From contig JANTQF010000065.1 of assembly GCA_032988165.1 (NCBI GenBank), positions 62,001 to 126,000 on the forward strand: a stretch of DNA of 64,000 bases. Direction: 5' to 3'. The notes under the pieces were generated by a model. That model searched no databases. It was given only the letters and a program-made list of their open reading frames with translations, and was not told the origin of the DNA. Shown here in pieces: positions 12,063 to 24,653 of this stretch. The stretch comes from Emmonsiellopsis sp. PD_33 (lineage: Eukaryota > Ascomycota > Eurotiomycetes > Onygenales > Ajellomycetaceae). Each line of letters starts with the position of its first letter. Within the stretch, counting starts at the first letter, position 1. Position numbers and translations under genes: made by a program.

Positions 12063-12765
12063 CTATGGAAACTTGCGGAACATATCCCCGATCTTATCAA
12101 TGGGCGCCGTCATGAGCCCGATAGCGGTTTCAAATGGTGGCTTATCCGGAGCAGAGGGATGCGAGCGCGTCGGAACAAACATTTTGGTCCGTTTGAAGGA
12201 TTCGGAGAGTTTCTCGCTATCCTGGCTTGAGATGGCACTCTCCAGAGCAGGCAGATCGTCCGCTTCTTCCTCTTGCATGTGCCTGTGGAGGTTGCTCATG
12301 AGCGAGTTGACGGTTGGCAGGAACTCGGGGTCAGTCGGCTTCATGGACTGAAATTCTGCCAGTTGCTCTTTGGCCTGTGTGTTTTGAGGAATTGGGAGGT
12401 TAGTATGGGCTTTGCTGGATTGCTCGGTTTCGTTTTTATGACGGATTAAGTTGATTCCCTCGCACCTTTTGATGCTGCTTGCGATCTTTATCTGCCCTCT
12501 CCTTGCCATCTGCCAGATGCTTCTCGAATTCGGGATATAACAGCAACTCCTCGCCAATAGAGTGGCGAGCTAGCTCCCAAACAAACTGATTTTGGAACCT
12601 GGTCTTGGTGATATCGTTGTCTGCGTTGATTATCTGGTTGTGGAAGGTCTCCAGTTCCCTATGGTCCTTTTTCACCGAATCGGAGATGGTAGGCATGATG
12701 GAGGATGCAGATGCTATGCCTCGTCTGCTAGCTGTATGTTTGAGAGAGAGGATAAGTTGGCGCAT
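12063..12765 (-). CDS. hemerythrin-like HHE domain protein
   Basis: Small helical-bundle protein of the HHE (hemerythrin-like) family, which binds a di-iron centre; the physiological role in fungi is largely unknown. Exons (minus) 12765-12466 and 12374-12063 give 203 residues. Probable metal ligands are visible: H35 and H42 in DHRELETFH, H68 and E72 in HSIGEE, H98 near the end of exon 1, and H132 and E136 in HRHMQEEE. The first 25 residues (Arg/Ser/Ala rich, no acids) look like a mitochondrial presequence; a second ATG at MPTISDS would give a version without it. The exon junction reads KQHQK|AKEQLAEF in frame. The gene is not in an obvious cluster. Confidence 0.88.
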
Positions 12766-13432
12766 TGGTATCTTGTTGCACGAATGAGACTTTCAAAATA
12801 CTAGTATAAATCCGTGGTATGTATAGTACCCCCTTATATAACCCAGTCCTGATGTCATGATTAATAACAGTGATTCTACTGGCTGTCAACAGAATGGTAA
12901 TGGCAAAAGGACTCGGAGTCATGAGCTCTTCCATGTTAATGGCTTCCAAACCCCAGGCCAGTAGATTGCTCTTTGGTGATGTAATGATGAGTTCAACCAG
13001 GCGCTGAATGTTGACCCCCCTCAGGGATCCATGCTCACCCTACCCGGTTCTAGCGAGTGAACAATCCCCGTCCTGAGCTTTGCACCTGAGCTTTGCAGTG
13101 AGTATGGATCATGTAATGTGATGGATACTAGTAATAAATGTCGCAGCATGCAAAGTTAGTATTTATTGGTCCTCACTACTACATTAACTAGGGCTAACAG
13201 CATCACGTGAACATTTTAGGTTGATCCATCCATGTCGTCCAAGGTTTGACTTCTTCAACCCTACCATCACTACGTCAGCTTCCACCAGAACCAACCACGT
13301 CCTCTTCCGTCGTTTTACAGTTCAGAGGCCTTGACCGCGTGCAAAAGTAATCTGGCCGGCAAATCAGCTGCTTCGTCATCCTAACCGGCCCCACGCTGTT
13401 AGTCGCACATGGTGACCGAGCGACGATGACTT
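12766..13432. other. intergenic
   Basis: No supported gene. It probably contains the promoter of the HHE gene (reading left) and the decayed 5' end of the APH pseudogene (reading right). Confidence 0.45.
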
Positions 13433-14628
13433 GTGTCGGACGAGATCGCTGAGGAGAAGGCTGAAAGAGAATGGATCGCTTGGAAAGACAGAGTTTTGGA
13501 TTCTATGGAAGAGATAGCTGCTTTCGTCGCTCACCGTTGCAAGCGTGGTGACCCTGAACGGATTGTACGCTATTATCGGGGCTCCTTCAATATCTGCATT
13601 CGTATCAAATTTAAAGATACTTACCCTGATGCTCTCATCCGATTTACAAAAGCTGGAGCAACAGCTTTCCGGGATGAAAAGGTGGAGAAAGAGGTGCAAG
13701 TTATGAAGTTTCTTCACCAATGAACCACCATTTCTCTCTCTCGTCTGATAAGCTGGGGTTTAACTGCGGAGAGCCCTCAATGATTAGGACCATTTATTAT
13801 CATGGAATACATCAAGGGAGTCCATTTATCCGACATCTTGAAGAAACCCACTGTGAACAGTGAAGAAAAGGAAATACTGAACCCCAATGTTGATGACACT
13901 ACATTGAACATTGGGTACTGTCAGGTAGCCAATTTCATGCTTCAACTTTACAACTTCAATTTTACTCGCATTGGAGCTATATCAGAAGTCATTGAAGGTG
14001 CAAATACGTGGGCCGTCACTGGAAGGCCCTTGACATACAATATGAACAAACTGGCCATATCCACGGGCTATCCAATTAACTGGTTTCCTACTGGGCGCTT
14101 TGCATCTGGAAATAAATACTCCAAGAGTCTTGCAGACCAACACTTGGTCCACCTCCACACCCAGTGCAACCTTGCCACTGATTCTGAGGATGCTAGGAAG
14201 TGGTATATTGCGTGCCATCTTTTTCGGCAGCTAGCCGCAAGGAACTGTATCAATGACAACGGTCCCTTTAAGCTTTTTTGCGATGACCTCCGACCTGTCA
14301 ACATTTTGGTGAACAGTGAAACACTCCAGATCGCCGCAGCCCTCGACCTGGAGTTCACAAACGCTATGCCCGCGCAGTTCGCTTCTGATCCAACCTGATG
14401 GCTATTGTTGGTCTGGATATGTGGTTGGAACGAGGCTACACCATGGAACAGTTTGTGGCTCAGTATACGCCTAGATTGGAACAGTTTCTTGACGCCCTAG
14501 AGCAGGTAGAGGCTAAGAAGTATAGGAGAAAGCCTAGTGCGAAACGCCTTTCCGAGTTGATGCGCAAATCTTGGACGAGCGGAGAGTTCTGGTTCAATTT
14601 CCCAGCGAAAAAAAAGTTCGGATGTTGA
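13433..14628 (+). pseudogene. aminoglycoside phosphotransferase (APH)-family kinase, disrupted
   Basis: Homologous to the large fungal APH-fold phosphotransferase family, usually of unknown substrate. The frame begins at SDEIAEEKAEREW without an in-frame ATG. It then runs through IRFTKAGATAFRDEKVEKE (lobe 1), SWGLTAESPQ, LGPFIIMEYIKGVHL, and the catalytic-loop phrase LFCDDLRPVNILVN (Asp and Asn of the brenner-type D....N motif), ending in LERGYTMEQF and EALEQVEAKKY-like helices. Three TGA codons interrupt one continuous frame at 13721, 13781 and 14396. Just after the third, a one-base shift near 14413 moves the tail (DMWLERGY) into another frame. Sequence between the breaks is well preserved, so the damage looks recent. 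Confidence 0.75.
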
Positions 14629-15725
14629 TGCAATGTTTTATCACCAGTTAGACATGATTTACTATGGGGGCAAAGCTAGTAGCCTAGTGTAGACTTGCTT
14701 GACGACAAGGTACAAGGATATTTAAGAGTCATTTGTACGAAAGAAGATGGTGCAGAGGAGGGCCTATGAGGAGGCATGTGCATCCTTGTAAGCATACAAC
14801 GTACCCTTTGACATGAAATTGTCGGCAACACTGTGGGATCTCTCTACATTCTTGGTTAGTCCGGCACATGCCGGCTATCGTGTTGGTAGCGGACCGACCT
14901 CGATCAGAGTAATCGAATTTTCTGGTCTGTAAGCGTAAGGGCCCTGCTAGCAACCAATACTTGAGTGCTAACTTGAGACAGACGGTTATATTAGGTGGTA
15001 TGAGAAAATGTTTGGGAATGTTTTTGTTCTGCTGGATATGGAGGCAGGATGCTGATTTACCACAGATGAATTTCAGGCTGCTCAGCATGGAGGCCCCAAG
15101 TCCAGATATCCCGAAATGCCCAAATTCCTATTCATGCTCCATCCAGGCAGACTCCATATTAGAGGATGGTGCGAAGTGCAGATGTTAAGCCTCAATCCGC
15201 GCAGAGGGTTAGCTAGTAGTAGAGGGCTAAGTCTTAGCGCAGGGCTTCAGGGCCCGAAATCTCTCCAGGTTCTGACCTCTACTAGGGCTGACACGCCCGA
15301 GCGGATAGCTAGAGTGTTGGGGATGTGTAGAACCTCCTCTTGATAGCCTTACGCTAACTCATCTAATTGGCTGGAGAAATTGGTGGGGATGCCCCTGTGG
15401 GCATGGTCACCATCTAAAGCAGTCAAGCATTAAACGGATGGTTCCCCCCTGTGGAATATCGCGGAGATAAATCGAATGGCTTTGCTGTTTGCCGGGCTGT
15501 GAGTGTAAACTCCGTGGTTATTTCCGGACAACATCATAGCGAGGAGGGGGAGAAGATAATGTCAAATATACCACCTAGATATATCCATCGATCAGCCCGT
15601 GAGGGCTCACAGGATAGGACTTACCTCCATCCTACCAACCTGCCTACATAATCCCACCCCCAACCTACCTATCTATTTTCCAATATAGGCTTGTCCCCAA
15701 CCTACCAACCATATCCCCTCCCACC
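14629..15725. other. intergenic, no supported gene
   Basis: Only short frames on both strands without domain signatures. The last 100 bases are pyrimidine-rich and probably the leader of the SDR gene. Confidence 0.5.
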
Positions 15726-16662
15726 ATGGCATCCAACCGCCTAACCTTCTTCATAACCGGCACATCCTCTGGCTTCGGTCTCTCCCTCGCCCGCCGCGCC
15801 CTTGCTTCAGGCCACAAGGTAATCGCCACATGCCGCAACCCATCTGCTACACCGCACCTCGTCTCCGAATTCCAACAAAGCGGCAATGGTAGCAAACTCC
15901 TCCCCCTCGACGTCACTTCCCCAGGCTCCGCCGATCTCATCCACGACCTCGAGCGCGCTGGCGACCATATCGATGTGCTGGTCAATAACGCTGGGTTTTC
16001 GATCTATGGGCCCGTAGAAACATTGACAGAGGAGGAAATGCGCATGCAGATGGAGACGATGTATTTTGGCCCGCTGAGGTTGATCACGGCCGTGCTGGGG
16101 TATATGAGGGAGAGGAGGTTGGGTGTGATTGCGAATATTAGTAGCGGGGCGGCGTTGGAGGGAAGAGAGACGATGGGGGCGTATGCAGGGGCGAAGGCGG
16201 GGTTGGATGGTGTGTTTCTTTTTCGTTTTCTCCTTTTTTTTTAGCGGATGATGCTGATAATGCTTGTTTTTTTAAGGTCTATCAAAAGTCCTCGCGAAAG
16301 AGGTTGCGCCGTTCAACATCCGCGTGCTCACTGTCGTACTTGGCACGTTTAACACGAACATGCCTAACGCGGTTGTGCTTGGGAAAACTCCACTTCCGGA
16401 AGACTATAAGGGGTCTGTGTCGGAGCAGATGTTGCAGTTTCTGGCGGCAGGGAAGATTCAGCCGAATGGGGATAAGGATAAGGCGATGAAGGCGGTTTAT
16501 GAGGTAATCGTGGGTGAGGGTGTGGGTGAAGGGAGACAGGCGGAAAGATTTCTGCCGTTGGGGAGCGATATGGTGAGTAGGGTCGAGGGGGTGAGGGAGT
16601 ATTTGGCCCATGGGTTGGAGGTTTTTGGGGAGGCAACGAGAGGGGTGGATGTCGACAAATAA
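15726..16662 (+). CDS. SDR-family oxidoreductase
   Basis: Classical short-chain dehydrogenase/reductase, NAD(P)H-dependent. Exons 15726-16209 and 16277-16662 give 289 residues. The Rossmann motif TGTSSGFG is at 11-18, NNAG at 87-90, the catalytic Ser in NISSGA at 139/140 and YxxxK at Tyr153-Lys157 (YAGAK). The junction reads LDG|LSKVLAKE in frame. The C-terminal part (GTFNTNMPNAV, then a helix with EVFGEATRG) resembles the fungal group annotated as short-chain oxidoreductases near 1-acyl-DHAP reductase or 17-beta-HSD-like enzymes. The substrate is unknown. The start ATG lies in a CCACCATGG context. The gene is flanked by long spacers with no partner enzymes, so a biosynthetic cluster is not indicated. 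Confidence 0.9.
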
Positions 16663-17749
16663 AACAGGGGGGAGGTGAGCGCGTGCAGCGTGTGCGTGGG
16701 CGGCACCATGCTCGTTTGACTGGAGTGGTGGTGATGTGAAAGGCTTTTTCTTCTTGTTTAGGGGGTAACAGTATAATACTCTGGATGTAGACAGCCTGTA
16801 TGTGAAGTTAATATTTTGGTTTTGTTCGATAGGAAAGTCTTGATTCCTGATTCATCAGGATCTCGGGAATCAATTCGTTTTGCGGGCGAAATCTTGGGCG
16901 AGAGAACATTCGACATCTCCTGAGTAGTTAATATCGCGATGAGGCACTGACGTCAAGATAGCGCATAGCTATATGGGGAGTTTATTGGATTGAATCGCTA
17001 GTCAGTCATAAGTTAGTATGATACGGCCGAAAGAACAATGTGGCTCTGTCAAGTTTCAACCCCACCCCTTCTTACTATTCGGTCTTGGCTAGTATGAGGG
17101 GATGCTTGTTGGAGGCTTGTTCCCTCCAAGCTCCGGCCTAAAAGCCTTGGAAATGCTTAGCTGTTGCCGATTTTAGACTTGACAGGGGAACGACTGCTCT
17201 GAAAGTCCCCGAGAGGGTTCTCGGCGACTTTCAACGCCCCACCAGGTCAGAGATTTTGTCAATCTTGAGTGCTCCTCGCCGATTATTTTTTGGGGTTAGT
17301 AGGACCGAGATTATCCCAGATCTCTAGCGAATCATTATCGCGACGGACGGGGATGCCGAAGTGGGCATGGCTAGCATCCAGCATAATGCACCTCTTCAGA
17401 CAATATTTCAGCTCTTACCGCCAGCGAAATGAGCCCCCAATGTTTAGTAACGGCCGTACAGCAGCCATCCATGACAATCTTCTGGGAGGCTGAGCGGCCG
17501 AACAGCTCAGCGGCTGAGCAGCCAGTGGAGTTTGTTTTCACCCTACTCCGTAGATAGGAATCAACTGGGCTATGTGGAACATCATAAAATACTTATAATG
17601 CAGCCGGTCGCCACGGTTTGTACCAAATCTGATCATTGATATTTTCGAAGACCATAACAAATTCTTTTGTCTGCGCTCTAGTGGCGTTTTGTCGGTTGTT
17701 TGTTGTGTTTCTCTTCCCAAGCCGCGTTGTCCGAGAAAGTCCTGCCAAT
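16663..17749. other. intergenic, no supported gene
   Basis: No coherent frame. The final 100 bases before 17750 are probably the leader of the membrane-protein gene. Confidence 0.5.
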
Positions 17750-18691
17750 ATGGTATCCGCGCGGGAAATTCTTGACATTGTCATTGTCGCCTATTACATT
17801 CCCGCACTTGGCACCTCGCTGTTCGTAGCGCTAAAACATGGCTTCAGCAAAGAGATCGGTTTCATTTATCTCGCCATCCTGTCACTCGTACGGGAGATTG
17901 GTGCCATTTGTGGTATAGTCAACTTCCACCAACCTTCGACGGGGCTTGCCAAAACCTCGATCATCACAAGCAGTGTTGGGTTGTCACCTCTGATTTTGGC
18001 AATGGCTGCGATGTTGCAAAGAGTGTAAGTCACAGCAATTCGGCACAGCTCGACGGAACAGCTTCTGACGATATATTTTGACAGGAACAAGGGAATGTCC
18101 TCTGGAAAGGGTATTTCGGACCGCATATTCCAGGCCCTCCATCTTCCCCAGCTCGTCGCACTCATCCTTGGGATTATTGGTGGAATGAAACAATTCGACG
18201 AAGATCCAGAAGTGCAGAAAACGGGACACAATTTGTCCAGGGCCTCGATTATCATTTTCTTTGTGATATTAGTTGTCCAATCTCTGATTGCGGCCGTTAC
18301 CCTTCTACGATTGCGGTACGTCAGACCAGAAGAAAGGAAAATGGTCTACATCGTCGGCGCCAGTATTCCTTTCCTCTTCGTCCGCATACTGTACGCCCTC
18401 ATTTCCAGCTTCAGCAACGATCACGACACTTTCAACCAAATATCGCCGTCAAATAAAGCAGTGTTGGTGCAGGCTTGCATGGCCATTCTCGAGGAATTCG
18501 TCGTGGTGGCTTTATATCTCTTCGCTGGCATTGCAACTCCGGGAAGAGAGATCGAGCGAAAACACAGCCCTCTGCTCAATCATGATGACCATGTCGAAAT
18601 CGGGCATGTTCAAGGAAATAAAGGCACGTCGTATAGCGCAGGTTATCGCCACCCAAGTCACCAACCATACGAACCATATCGGAATAATTGA
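17750..18691 (+). CDS. DUF7702-like seven-span membrane protein
   Basis: Exons 17750-18024 and 18085-18691 give 293 residues; the junction reads LQRV|NKGMSSG in frame. About seven hydrophobic segments are seen: residues near 8-25, 35-55, 65-88, 115-130, 150-172, 195-215 and 230-250. The last 50 residues are hydrophilic (ERKHSPLLNHDDHVE, then a His/Tyr/Pro-rich end), probably a cytosolic tail. The opening phrase MVSAREILDIVIVAYYIPAL and overall layout fit the fungal integral membrane family I know as DUF7702. Its function is not established. The start is the ATG at 17750; an earlier in-frame ATG at 17636 would add 38 residues ahead of the first span and is less likely. Confidence 0.8.
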
Positions 18692-19482
18692 GCAGGCCCG
18701 GAATTCATAAAAACGGGCCCAAATCGAATGTTTGATGGGAATTTAAGGGAATAGAGGTCAGGCGTTATAGGCGTATGGCCGGATGATACGGCCTGGAGGG
18801 GTGGCTATTAGTTTATCGGATGTAATTAAGTTAATATTGAAATGAGAAATGAATCGAAAGAGAAAATGGAGGTCATATTGACGCTTATGTAATAACAAGT
18901 GATCTATATCACGTGATATATGCTCGTTTGCTTATGTCAGCTCTTCCGACCACTCCCTCAAAAAATGAAGAAATCCCCGCCGTCGGAGGCACAAGGAATA
19001 GCAATAATCAATTAAAATATTGACACTGTCCACCGTGCTAGGCCCCTCCGCAGCCTGACCTCTACATCTGGCCTCTGTGGTTGTGCTGGGCGCTGTGGTA
19101 AACACGCCAAACAAGCCAAACACTGCGGCTAAAGGCCACCGTACATCATACCAGGGCACCTCAACCTCAACTTTCCGGCTTTGCTGTCCAAGACCACCGC
19201 ACTCATCCACCCCACGGCCATTTCGTCGCAGTCTGCGCATCCAACCCCGACACCCGCACCTGATACATGCTACAATCAATGTCCTTGCTGCAGATCTGGA
19301 ACTGTTAAAACCGTACGGAACCCAATACCCCTCGCGCCCCATCCCTGATAAGCTTGGACTGACAACATATAGCGATCCACTAGACCTCCCCCGTCCCGCG
19401 CATACCCCCCATTCTCCCCCAAACAGTTCCTTAAACTTGGCCGCAACTCTTCCGCCCCCGCGTTCCCTTCTATACGTTTCTA
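18692..19482. other. intergenic and SEC24 leader
   Basis: No supported gene. A 312-residue minus-strand frame at 18932-19870 overlaps the start of SEC24 and has no domain, so it is taken as a shadow. Pyrimidine-rich sequence precedes the SEC24 ATG. Confidence 0.5.
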
Positions 19483-22407
19483 ATGGCGGCACCGCAAGGA
19501 GGGTACCCTCCCGGAGGTCACCCTCAAGATGGATACCCCCAGCAACAGGAATGCGAATATGTGGAGGACCAGCCCGGAGCTGCGGACCCCCCAACCCAGC
19601 CCGGAGCGCCAGCTGCGGGACCCGCCCATGGTGGCAGGAAGAAGCGAGCCTACGCTGGGCAGGCTTATGAGTTTGGAGCTGGTCCCAACTCCGCTCTAGG
19701 CGGTCAGCTTCCAGCCGGAGGAGCCTATGGCGGATATCCCGCACCGCAGCAACCTGGTTACCAAACAGTATATGGAGCAGAAGCAACCCCCATGGTCCCT
19801 CAAGCGGCTGGCCAGCCCCAGCCTGTCGCCGTCGGGGGTTATCAACCGCCAACTGAAGGGTACCCGACACAGCCTGCAGCTGGCATTAGCCAGGTGACGC
19901 AGCAAATGGGGCAGATGAGCATGGCCGGCCAGCCGGCAGCACAACCGATTGCAGCACAAAGAGGCCTCCCACTTAACCAGCTATATCCTACGGACCTACT
20001 CACGCAGCCGTTCAATGTTGCGGAGCTTGATTATCCCCCACCCCCAATTGTGTTGCCGCCTAACGTGAGTACCGGATGCACCATAGATATTGAGATTCTA
20101 AAGCTGACTTGCACCAGACCAGCGTCACACCTTCACCAACAGCGAACTGCCCGCCCAAATACGTGCGCTCTACTTTGAATGCCGTCCCAACCACGCACTC
20201 TCTCCTCAAGAAGTCTCGTCTCCCATTTGCACTGGTCATCCAGCCTTACGCGTCCCTTCACGATTCCGAAGATCCTGTCCCAATTGTTTCGGACCAAGTA
20301 ATATCTCGATGCCGACGATGCCGCTCCTACATAAATCCATTTGTGACCTTCCTGGATCATGGTCATCGCTGGCGCTGCAACATGTGCAATCTTACAAACG
20401 ACGTTCCCCAGGCGTTCGATTGGGATGCCGCGTCGCAGAAAGCTCTCGATAGATGGCAACGGCCTGATCTTAACCATTCTGTCGTGGAGTTCGTAGCTCC
20501 TCAAGAATATATGGTCCGCCCTCCGCAACCTCTCGTTTACTTGTTTTTGATTGATGTTAGCTATGCATCAGTTACTAGTGGCCTACTGGCTACCAGCGCA
20601 CGTTGTATCCGCGAAAGCCTTGATAGAATACCGAATGCGGATCGACGAACCAGACTTGGTTTTATCGCGGTAGATTCCAGCCTTCATTACTTCACGATAC
20701 CAAGAGATGGCTCCGAAAATTCCGATCCCAGTATGCTTGTCGTCAGCGATCTGGATGAGCCTTTCCTCCCCATCCCCGGAGATCTCTTGGTCACACTTAC
20801 AGAATGCCGAGAGAATATTGAGTTGTTCCTAGACAAACTGCAAGAAATGTTCCAGAATACTCAAAACAACGGGTCATGCATGGGTTCTGCTCTTCGGGCT
20901 GGCCATAAACTTATTGGACCTGTTGGCGGAAAGATGACCGTGCTGACGGCGTCACTCCCGAATATGGGTTTCGGAAGCCTTGAAATGAGAGAGGACAAAA
21001 AGGTCCTTGGAACGAGTAAGGAAAGTACCTTGCTTCAGACTGGTAACAGCTTCTATAAGAGTTTTGCTGTCGAGTGTTCCAAGCAGCAAATTTCTGTGGA
21101 TATGTTCCTGTTTTCTTCGCAGTATCAGGACGTGGCATCCTTAAGCAATCTTCCAAGGTACACTGGTGGCCAAACATACTTCTACCCTGGCTGGAATGCA
21201 GCCCGGAGCGAAGATGCCATCAAGTTTGCCAAGGAGTTTTCGGACTACCTTTCGGCAGAAATCGGGCTGGAAGCTGTCTTGCGTGTGCGAGCTACCACTG
21301 GCTTAAGAATGAACACATTCTACGGCAACTTCTTCAACAGGAGCTCGGATCTCTGCGCCTTCCCTGCGTTCCCTCGCGATCAAGCATATGTTGTTGAGGT
21401 TGCTATTGACGAAACCGTCACAAAGCCAGTCATTTGTTTGCAAACTGCCGTCCTCCACACCACCTGTAATGGAGAGCGAAGGATCAGGGTTCTTACCCTG
21501 GCTCTACCCACAACACAGTCGCTACCAGATGTTTATGCTTCCGCAGACCAGACCGCCATAACCACGTACTTCAGCCATAAGGCAGTTGAGCGTACCCTTG
21601 GCAGTGGCCTGGAACAAGCTCGTGATGCACTCCAGGCCAAGATCATAGAGCTTTTGTCAACATACAGAAAGGATGTCGCAGGCGGAAGCGTTGGTGGAGG
21701 AGGATTGCAGTTCCCCGCCAATTTGCGCGGATTGCCCGTTCTATTCCTTGCGCTAATGAAGAATGTAAGAATAATCTTGTTCCCCACAGCAAACTCACTG
21801 AGACCTCCGAACTAATCAAAATTATCAATAGCTTGGCCTCCGAAAATCTGCTCAAATCCCCACTGATATGCGATCAGCTGCCCTTTGCCTTCTTTCCACC
21901 CTACCTCTTCCCCTTCTGATCCAGTATATCTACCCCAAGCTCTACTCTCTCCATGATATGCCTGATGATGCCGGAGTCCCCGACGAGAAAACCGGCGAAA
22001 TTATTCTGCCACCCCCACACAACCTCTCTTCTGAACGCCTCGTGCCATACGGCCTCTACCTCATCGACGACGGCCAAACCCAATTCCTCTGGGTTGGTCG
22101 CGACGCTGTCCCCCAACTCCTCTTGGACGTCTTCGGAGTCTCCGACAAGATGCAGTTAAAGGTTGGCAAGCAGTTCTTGCCCGAGCTGGAGAACGACTTC
22201 AACGAGCGCGTCCGCGCCGTCGTGCAGAAGAGCCGGGACAAGCAGGCTCGCGGCGTTGGTAGTATCGTGGTGCCGCAGCTCTATGTTGTTAAGGAGGACG
22301 GAGAGCCTGGGCTGCGGTTGTGGGCTCAGACTATGCTTGTTGAGGATCGTGCAGATCAGGGAGTCAGTCTCCAACAGTGGATGGGATCGTTGAGGGAGAA
22401 GGTATGA
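19483..22407 (+). CDS. sec24: COPII coat cargo-adaptor subunit Sec24
   Basis: Sec24 pairs with Sec23 in the inner COPII coat and selects cargo leaving the endoplasmic reticulum. Exons 19483-20064, 20118-21764 and 21832-22407 give 934 residues, close to yeast Sec24. The N-terminal 190 residues are Pro/Gln/Gly-rich and disordered. The zinc finger follows: Cys259, 262, 281 and 284 in CRRC...CNMC. Then come the trunk (PPQPLVYLFLIDVSYASV), beta-sandwich (RVRATTGLRMNTFYGNFFNR), helical domain, and a gelsolin-like domain near 790-840 (YGLYLIDDGQTQFLWVGRD). The second intron (21765-21831) is needed to join ALMKN to LGLRKSAQIPTDMR. The frame ends SLREKV with GTATGA, which also looks like a donor; a short further exon is possible. 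Confidence 0.95.
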
Positions 22408-24199
22408 CCTTGCCTTTGGAATCTTGAAAAAAATTTCTCCCTTTTTTTTTGAAAGTTTTCCTTTTCTCGGTCTTGACCCTGATCTTTTCTCGCCTGTGCG
22501 CGAGGTCGCTGTTTTTGAGAGCCACACGAGCACATATTTCATGTTTTTCTTCAAATGCCCCTGTTCTTGTTTTGATTGTATTCCCGTTTTTTGTCTGCCT
22601 TTTTTCTATAGTTGATTCTCTTCGCGCAGCTAACGGGTGAAACGTGATATTTTAAACAGATTATCCAGTAACAAGATTAGAAAGATGGCCGTTTTTTTTT
22701 TAGTAGAGAAAATAACCCCCCCATCTTTCCCTCCCTAAATTCAATAGGCTAATTAATTCAAATCATATGTGTCCTCTTTGAAATAAGAATATATATATTT
22801 TTTTGTTATTCTCTCTTAACTATCTAATTTCTTCTCGGTAGTACGCTTAACTTCATCTCTCCATCTAAACTCATATTAAGCCCTATTCATAAATGTCAGG
22901 CACTATGGTCACACTTCTTACCATGTAGCTAGGGTTTCATCCTCCAACAATAAAATGAATAAATGATGATTATTTCCTATCTTTACTATCTGCATGCTAG
23001 CCAGTAATAGAAGTAAAGAGAAAATAATAAATATATAAATACTAGTATATATGTCGTTGACAATATCTGGTGAGTGCAATTCTCTCATGGAAAACGGGAA
23101 AATATGTGCCACGTCAACTAAATAGATCATCAGCACCAGTAATGACGCATCTATTTACTGTCTGAATGGTTAGGGTGAAATCTTTTGACGATGCATTGCA
23201 ATTTCTCACCAGCGCTACGTCTTTTCTGGAGGTATCTAGCCTGCTCCTCAGGCTTGAGGCTGGCGAGACGGGTATATCCCCCGCTGCTTGTATCTCCGAA
23301 AGCCTTGTCATTGACAGCCCTGGCGAGGACGCTGGGGAGGGTGGGCGGTCGCGGGTCCTCTGCGCCTTGGACTCTCCAGATCATTGTACCGGACCAAGAG
23401 AACACATAGATAGTCAAAAACAATCTGTCATGGATATAGTCCCCACCACCCGATACTAGTCACCAGCACTGCGCAGAAGCGTGGACCATCCATTATTTAC
23501 CTCCAGAGTCTCCTCCTTTGGCGCCCTCCTCTAGGCTCTATGGACCTGGAGGCACTCCTGTGCGTGCTCCGGACCAATCCCAGGACACCCAAAACAGCGG
23601 CAATAATTGCAATCCGATTCGTCATTTTTCCTGTTCAGAAAAATATATTAATTTGGGGGGGTTGGGGAGAGAAAAGAAGTGAAGAGGATGAGGAAGAAAA
23701 CAAAATCAATACAAAATGAATAGAGCCAGAGGCCATAATGGAAAGTGCCATCTCTTGCACGAGTGCAGGGAGCATCTTCCAAACCTCCCATTCTTCTTCT
23801 TTTTGCAAGAAAGTATCAAGAGAACCTTGGAAGGATGGGTTGGCCCCTGAATATCTATCTGCGTTAGGAGTTTCCGGGCAGAATTCTGCTTCTTCCATAT
23901 GCTCTAAGCATCAAACGCCGCTTTTGCAGAAGGGATATATGGCTGTATCTCTCAAATCCATTCATGCCCTGGTCCTGATCCCAAACAGAATCTTGTGATT
24001 CCCCGCTCACCTGCTTGCGCTGCACGCCCAAGCCACGGCTCCGCTGGCATATATGTCTTTGTCTTGTGGAAAAAGGAATGTAATGTAATGGACGCATTCT
24101 GAAGATAATATCTTCCCAAATATCTGGTATATCATGTCCCCATCAATACACTCCCCGATCTAGGGGTCAGAAAGCGTGGAAGCGCGAGGAAACGGGATC
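22408..24199. other. AT-rich spacer passing into decayed repeats
   Basis: No intact gene. On the minus strand at 23151-23423 a coherent-looking 90-residue frame (TRLASLKPEEQARYLQKRRS) is unidentified. The rest is AT-rich with scattered stops. Confidence 0.4.
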
Positions 24200-24420
24200 T
24201 CTGTGATCCATTGTAGAAAGAAGAACCCCTTGACAATTCCGTCTGCCACACTGTGGTCGAGGCGCCCGTTATAGAAGAGCGGAGTCTGAAAAACGGGGGG
24301 TAACTGGTAGAAATCGCCGCATAATAGGACACTGAGGCCCCCAAAACGCTGATCCCTCTCGGGGAATATATACCGGCATGCCTGATCGATCCAGGAGAGT
24401 TGCCGTAGACCGACTCATTG
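24200..24420 (-). pseudogene. Pif1-like DNA helicase remnant
   Basis: In one minus-strand frame I read QLSWIDQACRYIFPERDQ, then FGGLSVLLCGDFYQLPPV, then a PLFYNGRLDHSV-like piece. FGG...LLCGDF.QLPP is the conserved motif III region of Pif1-family helicases, the class found in fungal Helitrons and in many multicopy Pif1-like genes. A TGA lies just upstream of QLSW, and the Walker A region is not found in frame. It is a fragment with no usable start. Whether the source was a Helitron or a cellular multicopy helicase cannot be decided. Confidence 0.65.
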
Positions 24421-24653
24421 CCTATATGTATAGGCCCAGTTGGTAGTAGATGATATGTGTAGCAAGCATGAATAAGCCTTGAAATCCACAAGGCCGCTTT
24501 CAAATTCTTTCGGTGCCGTTGCAAGAGGCCGAGCGGAAGGGACATCATCAGTTAGCCCTTGGAGAGATTAGATGTTGCTCTCTTTGAGAAGATTGAAGAA
24601 TATCCTGCTCCTATAACCGCTCCAATCGATAGCCAGGGTGGAATCTCTCTTGA

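Noticed and set aside
15726..18691. Possible secondary-metabolite cluster around the SDR gene
   Set aside because: No PKS, NRPS, terpene cyclase or P450 nearby; neighbours are a DUF7702-like protein and a dead APH gene.
18932..19870. 312-residue minus-strand open frame
   Set aside because: It overlaps the SEC24 start on the opposite strand. Its Arg/Gly-rich composition mirrors the Pro/Gly-rich Sec24 N-terminus, so it is a shadow.
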